This document shows positions 50,588 through 58,357 of a stretch of 64,000 nt of DNA, piece by piece. Origin of the DNA: Neobacillus sp. WH10 (lineage in GTDB: Bacteria; Bacillota; Bacilli; Bacillales; Cytobacillaceae). Both the position numbers and the translations under genes were made by a program. Numbering within the stretch: position 1 is the stretch's first letter; each line of letters starts with the position of its first letter. The DNA lies in NCBI RefSeq assembly GCF_030123405.1, contig NZ_CP126110.1, forward strand, positions 5,394,001-5,458,000, given 5' to 3'. The notes beneath the pieces are model-generated. The model did no database searches. It saw only the letters and a program-made list of their open reading frames with translations, and had not been told where the DNA came from.

Positions 50588-51160
50588 TTGATTGACAATA
50601 GGCATAAGAAATTATCAATCGTTTCATCATTCATTTTAGTCGTTTCCGCCATATTAATTGCCGTTTCACTATTTTTCCCATGGTGGAAAATGGTCTTCTT
50701 TGCCCCACAGTATCCGGAGGGATTAAATATAATTGTTTACCCAAATAGGCTTGAAGGTCAAATTGATATTGTCAACGGTCTTAACCACTATATCGGCATG
50801 GCAAACTTCAGTGAAGAAAACTTCCCTGAATTGTCCTATTTACCCTATTTAGTCGGTGGATTAGCTGTTCTCACTCTATTAACAGCATTGCTGCGAAAAA
50901 AATCTGTCCTCTACGGATTAATCAGCCTGTTTGTCATCGGGGGCACGCTTGGCGTCCTAGACCTTCATTTCGCTCTAAAAAAATTCGGCACTAATTTAAG
51001 TCCAGATGCACCAATCAAATTAGATCCATTTGTACCGCCGATTTTAGGACATAATACGATAGCAAATTTTCAAACCACCAGCCTGCTTGGTTTAGGTACG
51101 TATTTGATAATCGCTGCGTTTATTTTATTACTCATTCCGCTATGGAAGGATCGAAAGTAA
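50588..51160 (+). CDS. nosB: NosB-like membrane protein
   Basis: A 190-residue integral membrane protein with four hydrophobic segments (about 9-30, 86-104, 110-128, 162-183) and an extracytoplasmic loop containing WWKMVFFAPQYPEG and NGLNHYIGM. Genes of this type follow nosZ in clade II clusters and are called nosB; function unknown. No heme or metal motif is obvious, though conserved His/Trp in the first loop might bind something. TTG at 50588 is chosen because AGAGGAG lies 8 nt upstream; the GTG at 50579 overlaps that RBS. Ends 1 bp before nosD. Confidence 0.72.
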   Translation: MIDNRHKKLSIVSSFILVVSAILIAVSLFFPWWKMVFFAPQYPEGLNIIVYPNRLEGQIDIVNGLNHYIGMANFSEENFPELSYLPYLVGGLAVLTLLTALLRKKSVLYGLISLFVIGGTLGVLDLHFALKKFGTNLSPDAPIKLDPFVPPILGHNTIANFQTTSLLGLGTYLIIAAFILLLIPLWKDRK

Positions 51161-51161
51161 A

Positions 51162-52502
51162 ATGAAAAAATTAATGCTCCTATCTTTGGTTTTTTCCCTT
51201 TTTATCGTGATTAAACCTGAAAAAATTATGGCAGCCGAAAACTTGCAAGCAATTATCGACTCCATGAAAGAGGGAGCGGTAGTAAAGCTTGAAAATAAAA
51301 CGTACGAGGGCAATATCGTCATTAACAAACCGCTGACGATCATAGGCTCGGATAAGACCTTGATTAAAGGTGACGGAACCGGGAATGTCATTTCCATTAA
51401 GGCTCCGAATGTAAAGCTAAGTCATCTGACGGTAACCCATAGCAGCATGAACCGGAACTCAGCTGAGGAATATGCCGCCATCAAGATTTATACGAACAAC
51501 AATGTGGTCGAGTACATCAGCATCCGCCATTCCTTTCACGGTATTTATTTAAGCCAGGCACACCATAATAAAATTCGTTATAACGACATAAAAGGCATTG
51601 GCAAAGGCGAAATTGCCGCTCAAGGAAACGGACTCCACGTTTATTACGCAAATGATAACTTACTAGAACACAATACGATTGAAAACACTCGTGACGGGAT
51701 GTTCTTCGAATATGCCAACAACAACCACAGCTATGAAAATAAGATCAGCAACACTCGATATGGCTTGCATTACATGTATTCTGATGAAAATATTTTTAAA
51801 CGAAATATCTTTACAATGAATACAGGCGGCGCTGCCATCATGAATTCGAATCATCTGAATCTCGAAGATAATCAATTTATCGTTAACTATGGGAATCAAT
51901 CGTTTGGCTTATTGCTCCTGCAGGCCAATGATAATTATATAGCCAATAATACGTTTTACATGAATCAGAGGGGGTTATACATCGACCAGGCAACCAGAAA
52001 CACGATCAAGGACAACCGCATTATCCAAAACCAAATTGGCATTGAGCTATGGGCCAGCTCGAATAACCAAACCTTTACCTTAAACCGCATTTCGGAAAAC
52101 ACGATTCCGGCCGTTACCCTTGGTGGACAAGGGGACAGCAATTCCTGGAGCCAGAATGGCAAAGGCAATGACTGGGGCTCCTCGTTCCCGCTTACCGATT
52201 TAAATCAAGACGGTATTGGGGATTTCCCAGTAATCTATCATTCATCCCTCCATCAGCTGATCGAGGACCAAGAATTAACGAATCTATTTTTAAAAAGCCC
52301 GGCCATCAACATCTATGAAAAAATAAATGCCACATTGAATAATGATGAAGTGATGTTTAAAGACTCACACCCATTGGCAGCAACTAAAGGCAGCCATAAG
52401 GCTATTCTGATAGTGGCTCTCGGGCTGGCTGCGGGGTTGATTTTACTAAAAGGGAGACATCAATTATGCATTATATTTGGAAGGAATGGAAAGAAAACAT
52501 AA
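51162..52502 (+). CDS. nosD: Copper-site maturation protein NosD
   Basis: A 446-residue exported right-handed parallel beta-helix protein. A signal peptide (residues 1-24) is followed by repeated NN/N-rich coils (NNNVVEYISIRHSFHGIYLS, NGLHVYYANDNLLEHNTIEN, SNHLNLEDNQFIVNYGNQS), and a C-terminal membrane helix (AILIVALGLAAGLILL) anchors it. With NosFY it delivers copper/sulfide for CuZ assembly in NosZ. It overlaps nosY by 37 bp. Confidence 0.95.
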   Translation: MKKLMLLSLVFSLFIVIKPEKIMAAENLQAIIDSMKEGAVVKLENKTYEGNIVINKPLTIIGSDKTLIKGDGTGNVISIKAPNVKLSHLTVTHSSMNRNSAEEYAAIKIYTNNNVVEYISIRHSFHGIYLSQAHHNKIRYNDIKGIGKGEIAAQGNGLHVYYANDNLLEHNTIENTRDGMFFEYANNNHSYENKISNTRYGLHYMYSDENIFKRNIFTMNTGGAAIMNSNHLNLEDNQFIVNYGNQSFGLLLLQANDNYIANNTFYMNQRGLYIDQATRNTIKDNRIIQNQIGIELWASSNNQTFTLNRISENTIPAVTLGGQGDSNSWSQNGKGNDWGSSFPLTDLNQDGIGDFPVIYHSSLHQLIEDQELTNLFLKSPAINIYEKINATLNNDEVMFKDSHPLAATKGSHKAILIVALGLAAGLILLKGRHQLCIIFGRNGKKT

Positions 52503-53263
52503 GAGGAAAAGGACTATGGCTGGCATTAAGCATCATTGTTCTGATTTCAATCAGCATATTGTTTCGTTCCACAGTCCTTTCATTTGATAAAGGCTTTTAT
52601 GTTCTCTTAATCAATTTATTCGATACGATTATTTATTTTATACCGATTCTTTGTTTGTTTATTGGCGCATTCTCAATTTTTCAGGAAAAAGAGCAAAAAA
52701 CACTAATTATGCTTTTAACGAAAAAAGACAATTATGCCAGCTTTTTAGTTCGAAAAAGCCTTGGAATGTATGTAGTGGTTCTCGTCCCGATGATTATTTG
52801 GTTTTTCCTGTATTTATTACTAATAAAATTTAATTTCCAGCTTGATATCGAAAGCTATTTGATCTTTGTGGCAGCAATTGTTTGCTTGAGCCTTGTCTTC
52901 TTGCAAATGGGGGCAGCAATCGGCAGCTTTAGCCGCTCGAGAATGCAAATTATCGGCTATACGATTTTTTTCTGGTTTTACTTTTTCTTTTTACACGATT
53001 TTATTTTGCTGTCATTCTTATCAGAGGTCACCCATGAAAACGTCAAACTATTTTCGTCGGCCTACTTTTTAAACCCGCTTCAGGCAGTGAGGATGTTCTT
53101 AGAAACCGGGATGGGCGTGTATTCTTTTGGCCATATGTCAAGGCTAATGGAGAAATTTATGTGGACGAAGCCTGTGTTCTTTTTACTGGGAAATCTGCTA
53201 ATCTGGCTTGCTGTTTCGTTTGGGACAGCAATAGTCTTTAACCGTAAGGAGGGGTATGAATGA
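52466..53263 (+). CDS. nosY: ABC transporter permease NosY
   Basis: A 265-residue membrane protein of the ABC-2 type with about six helices, forming the membrane part of the NosDFY copper-site assembly machine. Starts MHYIWKEWKENIRGKGLW, with the ABC-2 motif FSIFQEKEQKTLIMLLTKK (about residues 68-86). The ATG lies inside the end of nosD with GGGAG upstream. It overlaps nosF by 4 bp. Confidence 0.93.
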   Translation: MHYIWKEWKENIRGKGLWLALSIIVLISISILFRSTVLSFDKGFYVLLINLFDTIIYFIPILCLFIGAFSIFQEKEQKTLIMLLTKKDNYASFLVRKSLGMYVVVLVPMIIWFFLYLLLIKFNFQLDIESYLIFVAAIVCLSLVFLQMGAAIGSFSRSRMQIIGYTIFFWFYFFFLHDFILLSFLSEVTHENVKLFSSAYFLNPLQAVRMFLETGMGVYSFGHMSRLMEKFMWTKPVFFLLGNLLIWLAVSFGTAIVFNRKEGYE

Positions 53264-53937
53264 TTAAGGTAACCGATTTAAGCCAATCCTTCGGAAAAAA
53301 AACGGTGTTGGATACGGTCACTCTAGAGATTAACAAAAATGAAATTTGTGCACTTGTTGGTCGAAACGGTGCCGGGAAATCCACGTTTATCAATAGTTTG
53401 CTTGGATTATTGCCCGTTAAGCAAGGATCGATTGCGATTAACGGAATTGACGTCACGAAGAAAAATGATGAGTGGAAAAAAGCGATTGCCTACCTGCCGG
53501 AAAAATTTATGCTCTATCCGATGCTGACCGGGCTTGAGAATATGACCTTCTTTGCAGAGGCAGTGTCGAAAACGCCTGATGTGGTGCAGATTGAACAGGT
53601 GCTCCGATCGGTCAGCCTGTGGGACGACCGTGATGTCCAGGTAAAGAAGTATTCAAAAGGGATGCTCCAACGCCTTGGCCTCGCGATTACCCTTTATCAG
53701 GATTCAAGCATTCTGATTTTGGATGAACCTACTAGCGGAATTGACCCGATGGGAAGAAAGGAAATTTTAGAAGTATTAAAATCCCTTCATGATAAAACTA
53801 TCCTTCTTTCGTCGCACCATCTAGATGAAATCCGCCAGGTTTGTACACATGTAGTCTATTTAAATGAGGGAAAAATGGAGAAATTCACGGTTGGGGAATT
53901 TCTAGCGACACATCATTTAGGAGGAAGTGAATCATGA
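53260..53937 (+). CDS. nosF: ABC transporter ATP-binding protein NosF
   Basis: A 225-residue ABC ATPase. Walker A GRNGAGKSTFINSLLGL (about residue 33), signature YSKGMLQRLGLAITL (about 129), Walker B SILILDEPTSGIDP (about 149) and the H-loop LSSHHLDEI. It powers NosY/NosD in NosZ maturation. GGAGG precedes the ATG. Four-base overlaps on both sides show tight coupling. Confidence 0.95.
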   Translation: MIKVTDLSQSFGKKTVLDTVTLEINKNEICALVGRNGAGKSTFINSLLGLLPVKQGSIAINGIDVTKKNDEWKKAIAYLPEKFMLYPMLTGLENMTFFAEAVSKTPDVVQIEQVLRSVSLWDDRDVQVKKYSKGMLQRLGLAITLYQDSSILILDEPTSGIDPMGRKEILEVLKSLHDKTILLSSHHLDEIRQVCTHVVYLNEGKMEKFTVGEFLATHHLGGSES

Positions 53938-54836
53938 AGAAACGAATATTGTTCTCGTTGTTGCTACTGATAGCGATGCTGACGGGCTGCAGTTCCGGCC
54001 CTGATTATACGATTAAGGTTACAAAGGAGCTTTACTACCAAAAGGATACGGCTGCGCCGTTTGAAATCAAAGTAACAGAAAACAAAAAGGCGGTTAAAGG
54101 ACTAGAGGTTACCGCTGAATTTTCCATGGCTAATATGGACCATGGCACAACGGATGTGAAATTAAGTGAGGAGAAAGACGGTACGTACTCCGGCAAAGTC
54201 GCGCTGCCAATGAGCGGCAAGTATGAGGTTGCCTTTACTTTAGAAAAGGACGGGAAAAAGACAGAAAAGGTCATCAACATCAATGTTGTGAAGCCTAAAG
54301 GAGTCGCAAAAATTAATGGAGCTTTGATCACTAATGAGGATGTAGCTTTTTATAGGTTTATAAACCATCTTCAGCTGGCCATTAATCGCGAAACAGCTCA
54401 GAGAAAATACACTGGTAAGCAATTAGAAGAGGAGTTAGCATATTTAGAGTCACAGGAAAAAATCATCGATGATAAAAATCAACTATTAACGCAAATCATC
54501 CGCCTTCGCTCTATGGCGATGCTGGCAGAGGAAAAGGGTCATACCGCAGCTGCTGCGGAAGTGGACGAAGCCATAAGTAAGGTGCGCGATCAATATAATG
54601 GGTACGAATCTGCTAAAAAATTGATTCGTGACTACGGCGAAGACAAGTTCTGGGCAACAGAAAAGCAGCAATACAAATTAATTGTCCTGTCGCAGAAGGT
54701 ACAAAATGACCTGATCGAAAAAGTCAAAAAGGAAAACCCAAATTTCGGCGAGCAAGAAATTTACTACCAAGCCCAAAAACAATATGAAGACCTTCTCGTT
54801 TCCCAAGTGAACTCTTTAAAGATTGAAATTCTTTAA
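53934..54836 (+). CDS. Lipoprotein with YtkA/FixH-like and SurA-like domains
   Basis: A 300-residue lipoprotein (lipobox MLTGCSSG, about residues 15-22). Residues ~25-125 form a YtkA/FixH-like immunoglobulin-type domain with a MANMDHGTT segment whose Met/His could bind copper. Residues ~130-300 resemble the helical SurA N-terminal chaperone domain (AKINGALITNEDVAFYRF). Four-base overlap with nosF places it in the nos operon, in the position often held by nosL. A copper-chaperone role is inference; the fusion is unusual. Confidence 0.75.
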   Translation: MKKRILFSLLLLIAMLTGCSSGPDYTIKVTKELYYQKDTAAPFEIKVTENKKAVKGLEVTAEFSMANMDHGTTDVKLSEEKDGTYSGKVALPMSGKYEVAFTLEKDGKKTEKVININVVKPKGVAKINGALITNEDVAFYRFINHLQLAINRETAQRKYTGKQLEEELAYLESQEKIIDDKNQLLTQIIRLRSMAMLAEEKGHTAAAAEVDEAISKVRDQYNGYESAKKLIRDYGEDKFWATEKQQYKLIVLSQKVQNDLIEKVKKENPNFGEQEIYYQAQKQYEDLLVSQVNSLKIEIL

Positions 54837-54850
54837 GGGGGTTTCTGCGT

Positions 54851-55090
54851 TATACAGGAAAAAGTCCTTCATAAAGCCGATGAAGGCCAAATCTCAGAAG
54901 GAAAGAGAAAGAAAAGCCCTTCATAAAGTCGATGAAGACCAAATCTCCGTAGGAAAGAGGAAGAAAAGTCCTTCATAAAGCCGATGAAGACCAAATCTCA
55001 GAAGGAAAGAGAAAGAAAAGTCCTTCATAAAGTCGATGAAGACCAAATCTCCGTAGGAAAGAGAAAGAAAAGTCCTTCATTGATCTGATG
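54851..55090. repeat. Tandem array B (52-bp units)
   Basis: About four and a half units of TCCTTCATAAAGYCGATGAAG, ACCAAATCTCNGWAGGAAAG and AGRAAGAAAAG. The reverse complement has GATTTGGTCTTCATCGACTT and ATGAAGG, the same core as array A. It lies between the convergent 3' ends of the nos operon and the sugar dehydrogenase gene and may terminate both. Confidence 0.88.
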
Positions 55091-55167
55091 AAGGACTTTC
55101 GCATAGAAATGGCTTCAAATCATCTCAATAAGGAGCCTTTTCCTGCTTTACTGCAAAAACAACAAAC

Positions 55168-56250
55168 TTATTTTAATTCAATTAACCGAACACGATACAG
55201 TTTGTCGTCCTTTTCATCAGGGTTCCCTCTGCCATCGGTATTGTTGCTGACAAAATATAAAAAGTCGCTGTCAATGAACACATCTCTGATTCGCCCTAAA
55301 CCGCTGATAACAGGCTTTGTCTGCTTCTGTTCCAAATCAAACTCAAGGACGGCGTTTCCTCTTAATGTCGCCACAAATAGCTTGCCGTCAGCCGCATCCA
55401 TCCCGGAAGGAGCCCATGTTTCAACAGCACCTGATTGGAATAAAGGTATCTCCATCCCCGCTTTCTTCTCTACACCCTGAATAACCGGCCAGCCAAAATT
55501 TCCCCCAGCTTGAATCTGATTGATTTCATCATGGGCCGATTGCCCGTGCTCACTTGCATACAATGTCCTCCCAATCCACGCTAACCCCTGGGGATTCCGA
55601 TGGCCATAGCTGAAGACATAGGAATTCGAAAACGGATTATCCGACGGAATCGTTCCGTCCAAATTCATTCTTAAAATTTTTCCATTTAGTGAGCTCAGCT
55701 TTTGAGCGACTTTTGGCGTGGTCGCATCACCCGTTGTGATATAAAGCTTCCCATCCGGGCCAATCTTTAGTCTGCCGCCATGATGATAGGCAGCACTCGG
55801 GATTCGATCAAGAAGAATCTGCTCCTCTGTCCACCCAGCGGCACCGTTAAACCTTAATACGACAACACGATTAAATTTCCCCCCGCTGTCATCTGCATAA
55901 GTATAATAGGCATATGCCTTTTGATTTACTGTAAACTTGGGGTCAAGTACAAAGCCAAGCAGCCCGGCCTCAGCCGCCTTTGCGAGCGGCTTTTCTAACT
56001 GAACTGGCTGACGTTCCATAATTTTACCATTTTCAATCTTGACGATGCTTCCAGTTCGTTCACTAAGATAAAAGGATTCTCCTATTTTATCAATTGACCA
56101 TGGTACGGATAATCTTTCTGCGATTACTTCTACATTCGGTTGAAGATGAACAGCATCATCCGCTTGGATTCCATCATCTTCTTTTTCAAAAAAAGAACAG
56201 CCTGAAAGCAACATGATCACCATCAGTAAAACGGAACCACCCCGATACAT
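55168..56250 (-). CDS. PQQ-dependent sugar dehydrogenase-like lipoprotein
   Basis: A 360-residue exported lipoprotein (signal MYRGGSVLLMVIMLLSGCSF) of the glucose/sorbosone dehydrogenase six-bladed beta-propeller family. Visible are LSVPWSIDKIG, AYHHGGRLKIGPDGKLYITTGD (about 148-169), SYGHRNPQGLAW (about 208) and EHGQSAHDEINQIQAGGNFGWP, the conserved PQQ/calcium region. Whether this organism makes PQQ cannot be seen; many Bacillus homologues lack an assigned activity. 16 bp after the HAD gene. Confidence 0.85.
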   Translation of the reverse strand: MYRGGSVLLMVIMLLSGCSFFEKEDDGIQADDAVHLQPNVEVIAERLSVPWSIDKIGESFYLSERTGSIVKIENGKIMERQPVQLEKPLAKAAEAGLLGFVLDPKFTVNQKAYAYYTYADDSGGKFNRVVVLRFNGAAGWTEEQILLDRIPSAAYHHGGRLKIGPDGKLYITTGDATTPKVAQKLSSLNGKILRMNLDGTIPSDNPFSNSYVFSYGHRNPQGLAWIGRTLYASEHGQSAHDEINQIQAGGNFGWPVIQGVEKKAGMEIPLFQSGAVETWAPSGMDAADGKLFVATLRGNAVLEFDLEQKQTKPVISGLGRIRDVFIDSDFLYFVSNNTDGRGNPDEKDDKLYRVRLIELK

Positions 56251-56265
56251 AAACCCCTTCCTTCC

Positions 56266-57120
56266 CTATAACACTTCTAAAATAGCCTTCGCCACACCAT
56301 GTTCGTTATTTGTGTCTGTAATAACATCACATAATGCCTTTATTTCATAGTTTGCATTACCCATCGCAACTGATCTCCCGGCACGTTCAAACATCGACAC
56401 ATCGTTGTAATTATCACCAATGGCCATCGTCTCAGAAATATCGATCCCTCTTGATTTAGCAAAAGACTCAAGCGCAATCCCCTTTTGTGCCTGATTAGCA
56501 GTAATTTCCAAATTTTCATGACCTGATGTGGAAATAGCGAGCCCTTCAAAGTCCATGAGTGTGTTACTAGCGGCCGCAAGTTTATCCGAATTAAATGAAA
56601 ATGTAAATAACTTATAGATTTGAATGTTTTCGTCTGCAAAAAGAATTTCATAATCCTCGATTATTTGGACCAAACCCTCACGCAATCTTGCCCCGGCAGC
56701 GTAGGCTACCTCGTCTCGGTCTGCCTCGGGATTGGCACTGATGATAATATCGACAAGCGTCGAAATCGCTTTATCTGGATCGACTGTAAAGGCACCCTTA
56801 TTCGTATAGACCTCAAAATAAATATCAAGTTCTCTTAGCTTTTCTGCCACCTCTCGCGCCTTGTGTTTCGTAATCGGGGTGGCTGAAAGAATGTCTCCTT
56901 CTTTCGAACGAACCTCTGCACCATTTACACAAATAATCGGGCACTTTAGGCCCGCCTCTCTTAAGACGTAGATTGCCTCCTGATACGACCTGCCCGTAGC
57001 AACGACAAATTCTACTCCTTGTGCTTGTGCCTTTAATATCGCTTCCTTATTTTCCACGCTGATTTGTTGAACTGAATTTAATAATGTTCCATCCATGTCT
57101 GATGCAATAATTTTAACCAT
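56266..57120 (-). CDS. Cof-type HAD-IIB phosphatase
   Basis: A 284-residue HAD-superfamily hydrolase. Motif I is IIASDMDGTLLNS (residues 4-16, nucleophile Asp), motif II VVATGRSY, motif III a Lys near ANQAQKGIAL, and motif IV MAIGDNYNDVSMFERAG (about 237-253), with the IIB cap between. Such enzymes dephosphorylate sugar phosphates or flavin precursors; the substrate cannot be assigned. Upstream of and probably co-transcribed with the sugar dehydrogenase gene. Confidence 0.92.
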   Translation of the reverse strand: MVKIIASDMDGTLLNSVQQISVENKEAILKAQAQGVEFVVATGRSYQEAIYVLREAGLKCPIICVNGAEVRSKEGDILSATPITKHKAREVAEKLRELDIYFEVYTNKGAFTVDPDKAISTLVDIIISANPEADRDEVAYAAGARLREGLVQIIEDYEILFADENIQIYKLFTFSFNSDKLAAASNTLMDFEGLAISTSGHENLEITANQAQKGIALESFAKSRGIDISETMAIGDNYNDVSMFERAGRSVAMGNANYEIKALCDVITDTNNEHGVAKAILEVL

Positions 57121-57191
57121 GCTGTTCCACCTTCCGCTTTTCTCATTAATGCCATTCTAACATGATTAGCAAAACATTATCGCCGTTTTGC

Positions 57192-57860
57192 TCATCCAAG
57201 ATACTTACTGCCTTCCCGAACGCTTAATGGTGCTAGCAGCTGACCATTGATAAACTTCTTCACTGAAGCCGGATTCGTCTTTGAGTATTCCCTTAGCGCC
57301 CAGCCAATTGCCTTCTGGATAAAAAATTCTTTACTACCAGCGTTTTGCCGTATGTAATGATAGAGCCTCTCTTCGTTCGTATTCTGTTTACACTTTAATT
57401 GAAAAAGAATGGCCGCCCGTCTGAGCCACATATTATCGTGACTTGCCCAGCCATCAATCGTTTCTGCAGCCACCTCTGGAAATTTTCCGGCAATTTTTCC
57501 CACCGGTTTTGGGGCAATCGCATCAACAGTATCCCACCATGATTTCGTAGTAATCAGCCACTCCATGAATGGCAAATCAACTTTTTGCAGCTTGTTCATC
57601 GATTTTTCCAAATAGGTCAAGGCTGTATATTGGTATTCTCTTTCATTTTTCTCCCAAAGTTCTACTACCAATTCCTTATTAAACGGCTCTTTTAAAATTC
57701 TCGTTTCGTTAAAAAATTGCCTTTCTAATTCCTTACGTAAAGGAGACTTAATCCCTAAAAAGGGAAAGTTGCCTTTCATATAATTCCTCATCGGTTCAGC
57801 TTCCGCCTCATTACGGTTTTGTACAAACAGCTTTGTTAACAAAGCTATACTTGATGTCAC
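57192..57860 (-). CDS. DNA alkylation repair protein (AlkD-like HEAT-repeat)
   Basis: A 222-residue all-helical HEAT-like protein. FPFLGIKSPLRKELER (about 33-48), EREYQYTALTYLEK, WWDTVDAIAPK (catalytic-site Trp/Asp region, about 108-118) and NMWLRRAAILFQLKCK are AlkD hallmarks, followed by FIQKAIGWALREYSKTNP (about 178-195). AlkD glycosylases remove bulky N3/N7-alkylated purines. Single gene. Confidence 0.9.
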   Translation of the reverse strand: MTSSIALLTKLFVQNRNEAEAEPMRNYMKGNFPFLGIKSPLRKELERQFFNETRILKEPFNKELVVELWEKNEREYQYTALTYLEKSMNKLQKVDLPFMEWLITTKSWWDTVDAIAPKPVGKIAGKFPEVAAETIDGWASHDNMWLRRAAILFQLKCKQNTNEERLYHYIRQNAGSKEFFIQKAIGWALREYSKTNPASVKKFINGQLLAPLSVREGSKYLG

Positions 57861-57987
57861 TGATCATCAATCCTCTCAAGAAAGTCTTATGTATAAATTC
57901 TACTTTCTTCCATTTTCTCCTTTAATTTTTCCGCATAAACAAATCCCCCGATGCCACACTAAAATGAGCAGAAAAGGAGGGATAATC

Positions 57988-58134
57988 GTGACGAAAAAGT
58001 TTAATAAGGGAAGCCGCAATCAAAATTCCCCGAAGGCAGGGCATGCGGAATCTGAGTTTGCCACCGAATTTGTCAGCGGCGATAACAGCAAAGGAAACCA
58101 AAATAATCACACGCAAAAAAAGAAAACAAAATAA
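57988..58134 (+). CDS. Gamma-type small acid-soluble spore protein (single repeat)
   Basis: A 48-residue Asn/Lys/Gly-rich protein. SEFATEFVSGDN matches the SspE repeat core GQFGTEFASETN, but only one copy is present, where SspE carries two. Short N- and C-terminal basic tails. The GTG at 57988 has AAAGGAGGG at 6-nt spacing; an open frame further upstream (57889) is not supported. Possible forespore promoter GCATAA-18-CACTAAA at 57933-57963. Gamma SASPs are amino-acid stores in the spore core. Confidence 0.75.
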   Translation: MTKKFNKGSRNQNSPKAGHAESEFATEFVSGDNSKGNQNNHTQKKKTK

Positions 58135-58191
58135 AAAAAGCGCAAGCATCCTTTGCACGGAGTATAGACTGGAGCGCTTCGACTGAGATAA
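58135..58191 (+). repeat. Dispersed hairpin family fragment
   Basis: AAAAAGCGCAAGC, GAGTATAGACTGGAGCGC and TTCGACTGAGATAAAG match parts of the long unit at 16563. It runs directly into the inverted repeat at 58192. Confidence 0.6.
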
Positions 58192-58280
58192 AGAAAACTC
58201 GCCGATTGGCGAGCCGTTAGTGAAGACAGAGGCGTAGTTGCACTTATGCCTGATAGGAAAGTATAAACTTTCCTATCGGC
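58192..58280 (+). repeat. Left copy of ~90-bp inverted repeat flanking an ATPase gene
   Basis: Begins AGAAAACTCGCCGATTGGCG and ends ACTTTCCTATCGGC. The reverse complement of 59501-59590 is clearly similar along its whole length. It contains its own stems GATAGGAAAGT/ACTTTCCTATC and CTCGCC/GGCGAG, so it can act as a terminator. Confidence 0.85.
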
Positions 58281-58357
58281 TAAAAAAGGGTAAAACCCCT
58301 CAATGCTAATATACAGCAAATACCTTTTGCGCGATGGGATAGACCCTTTTAAGACGC

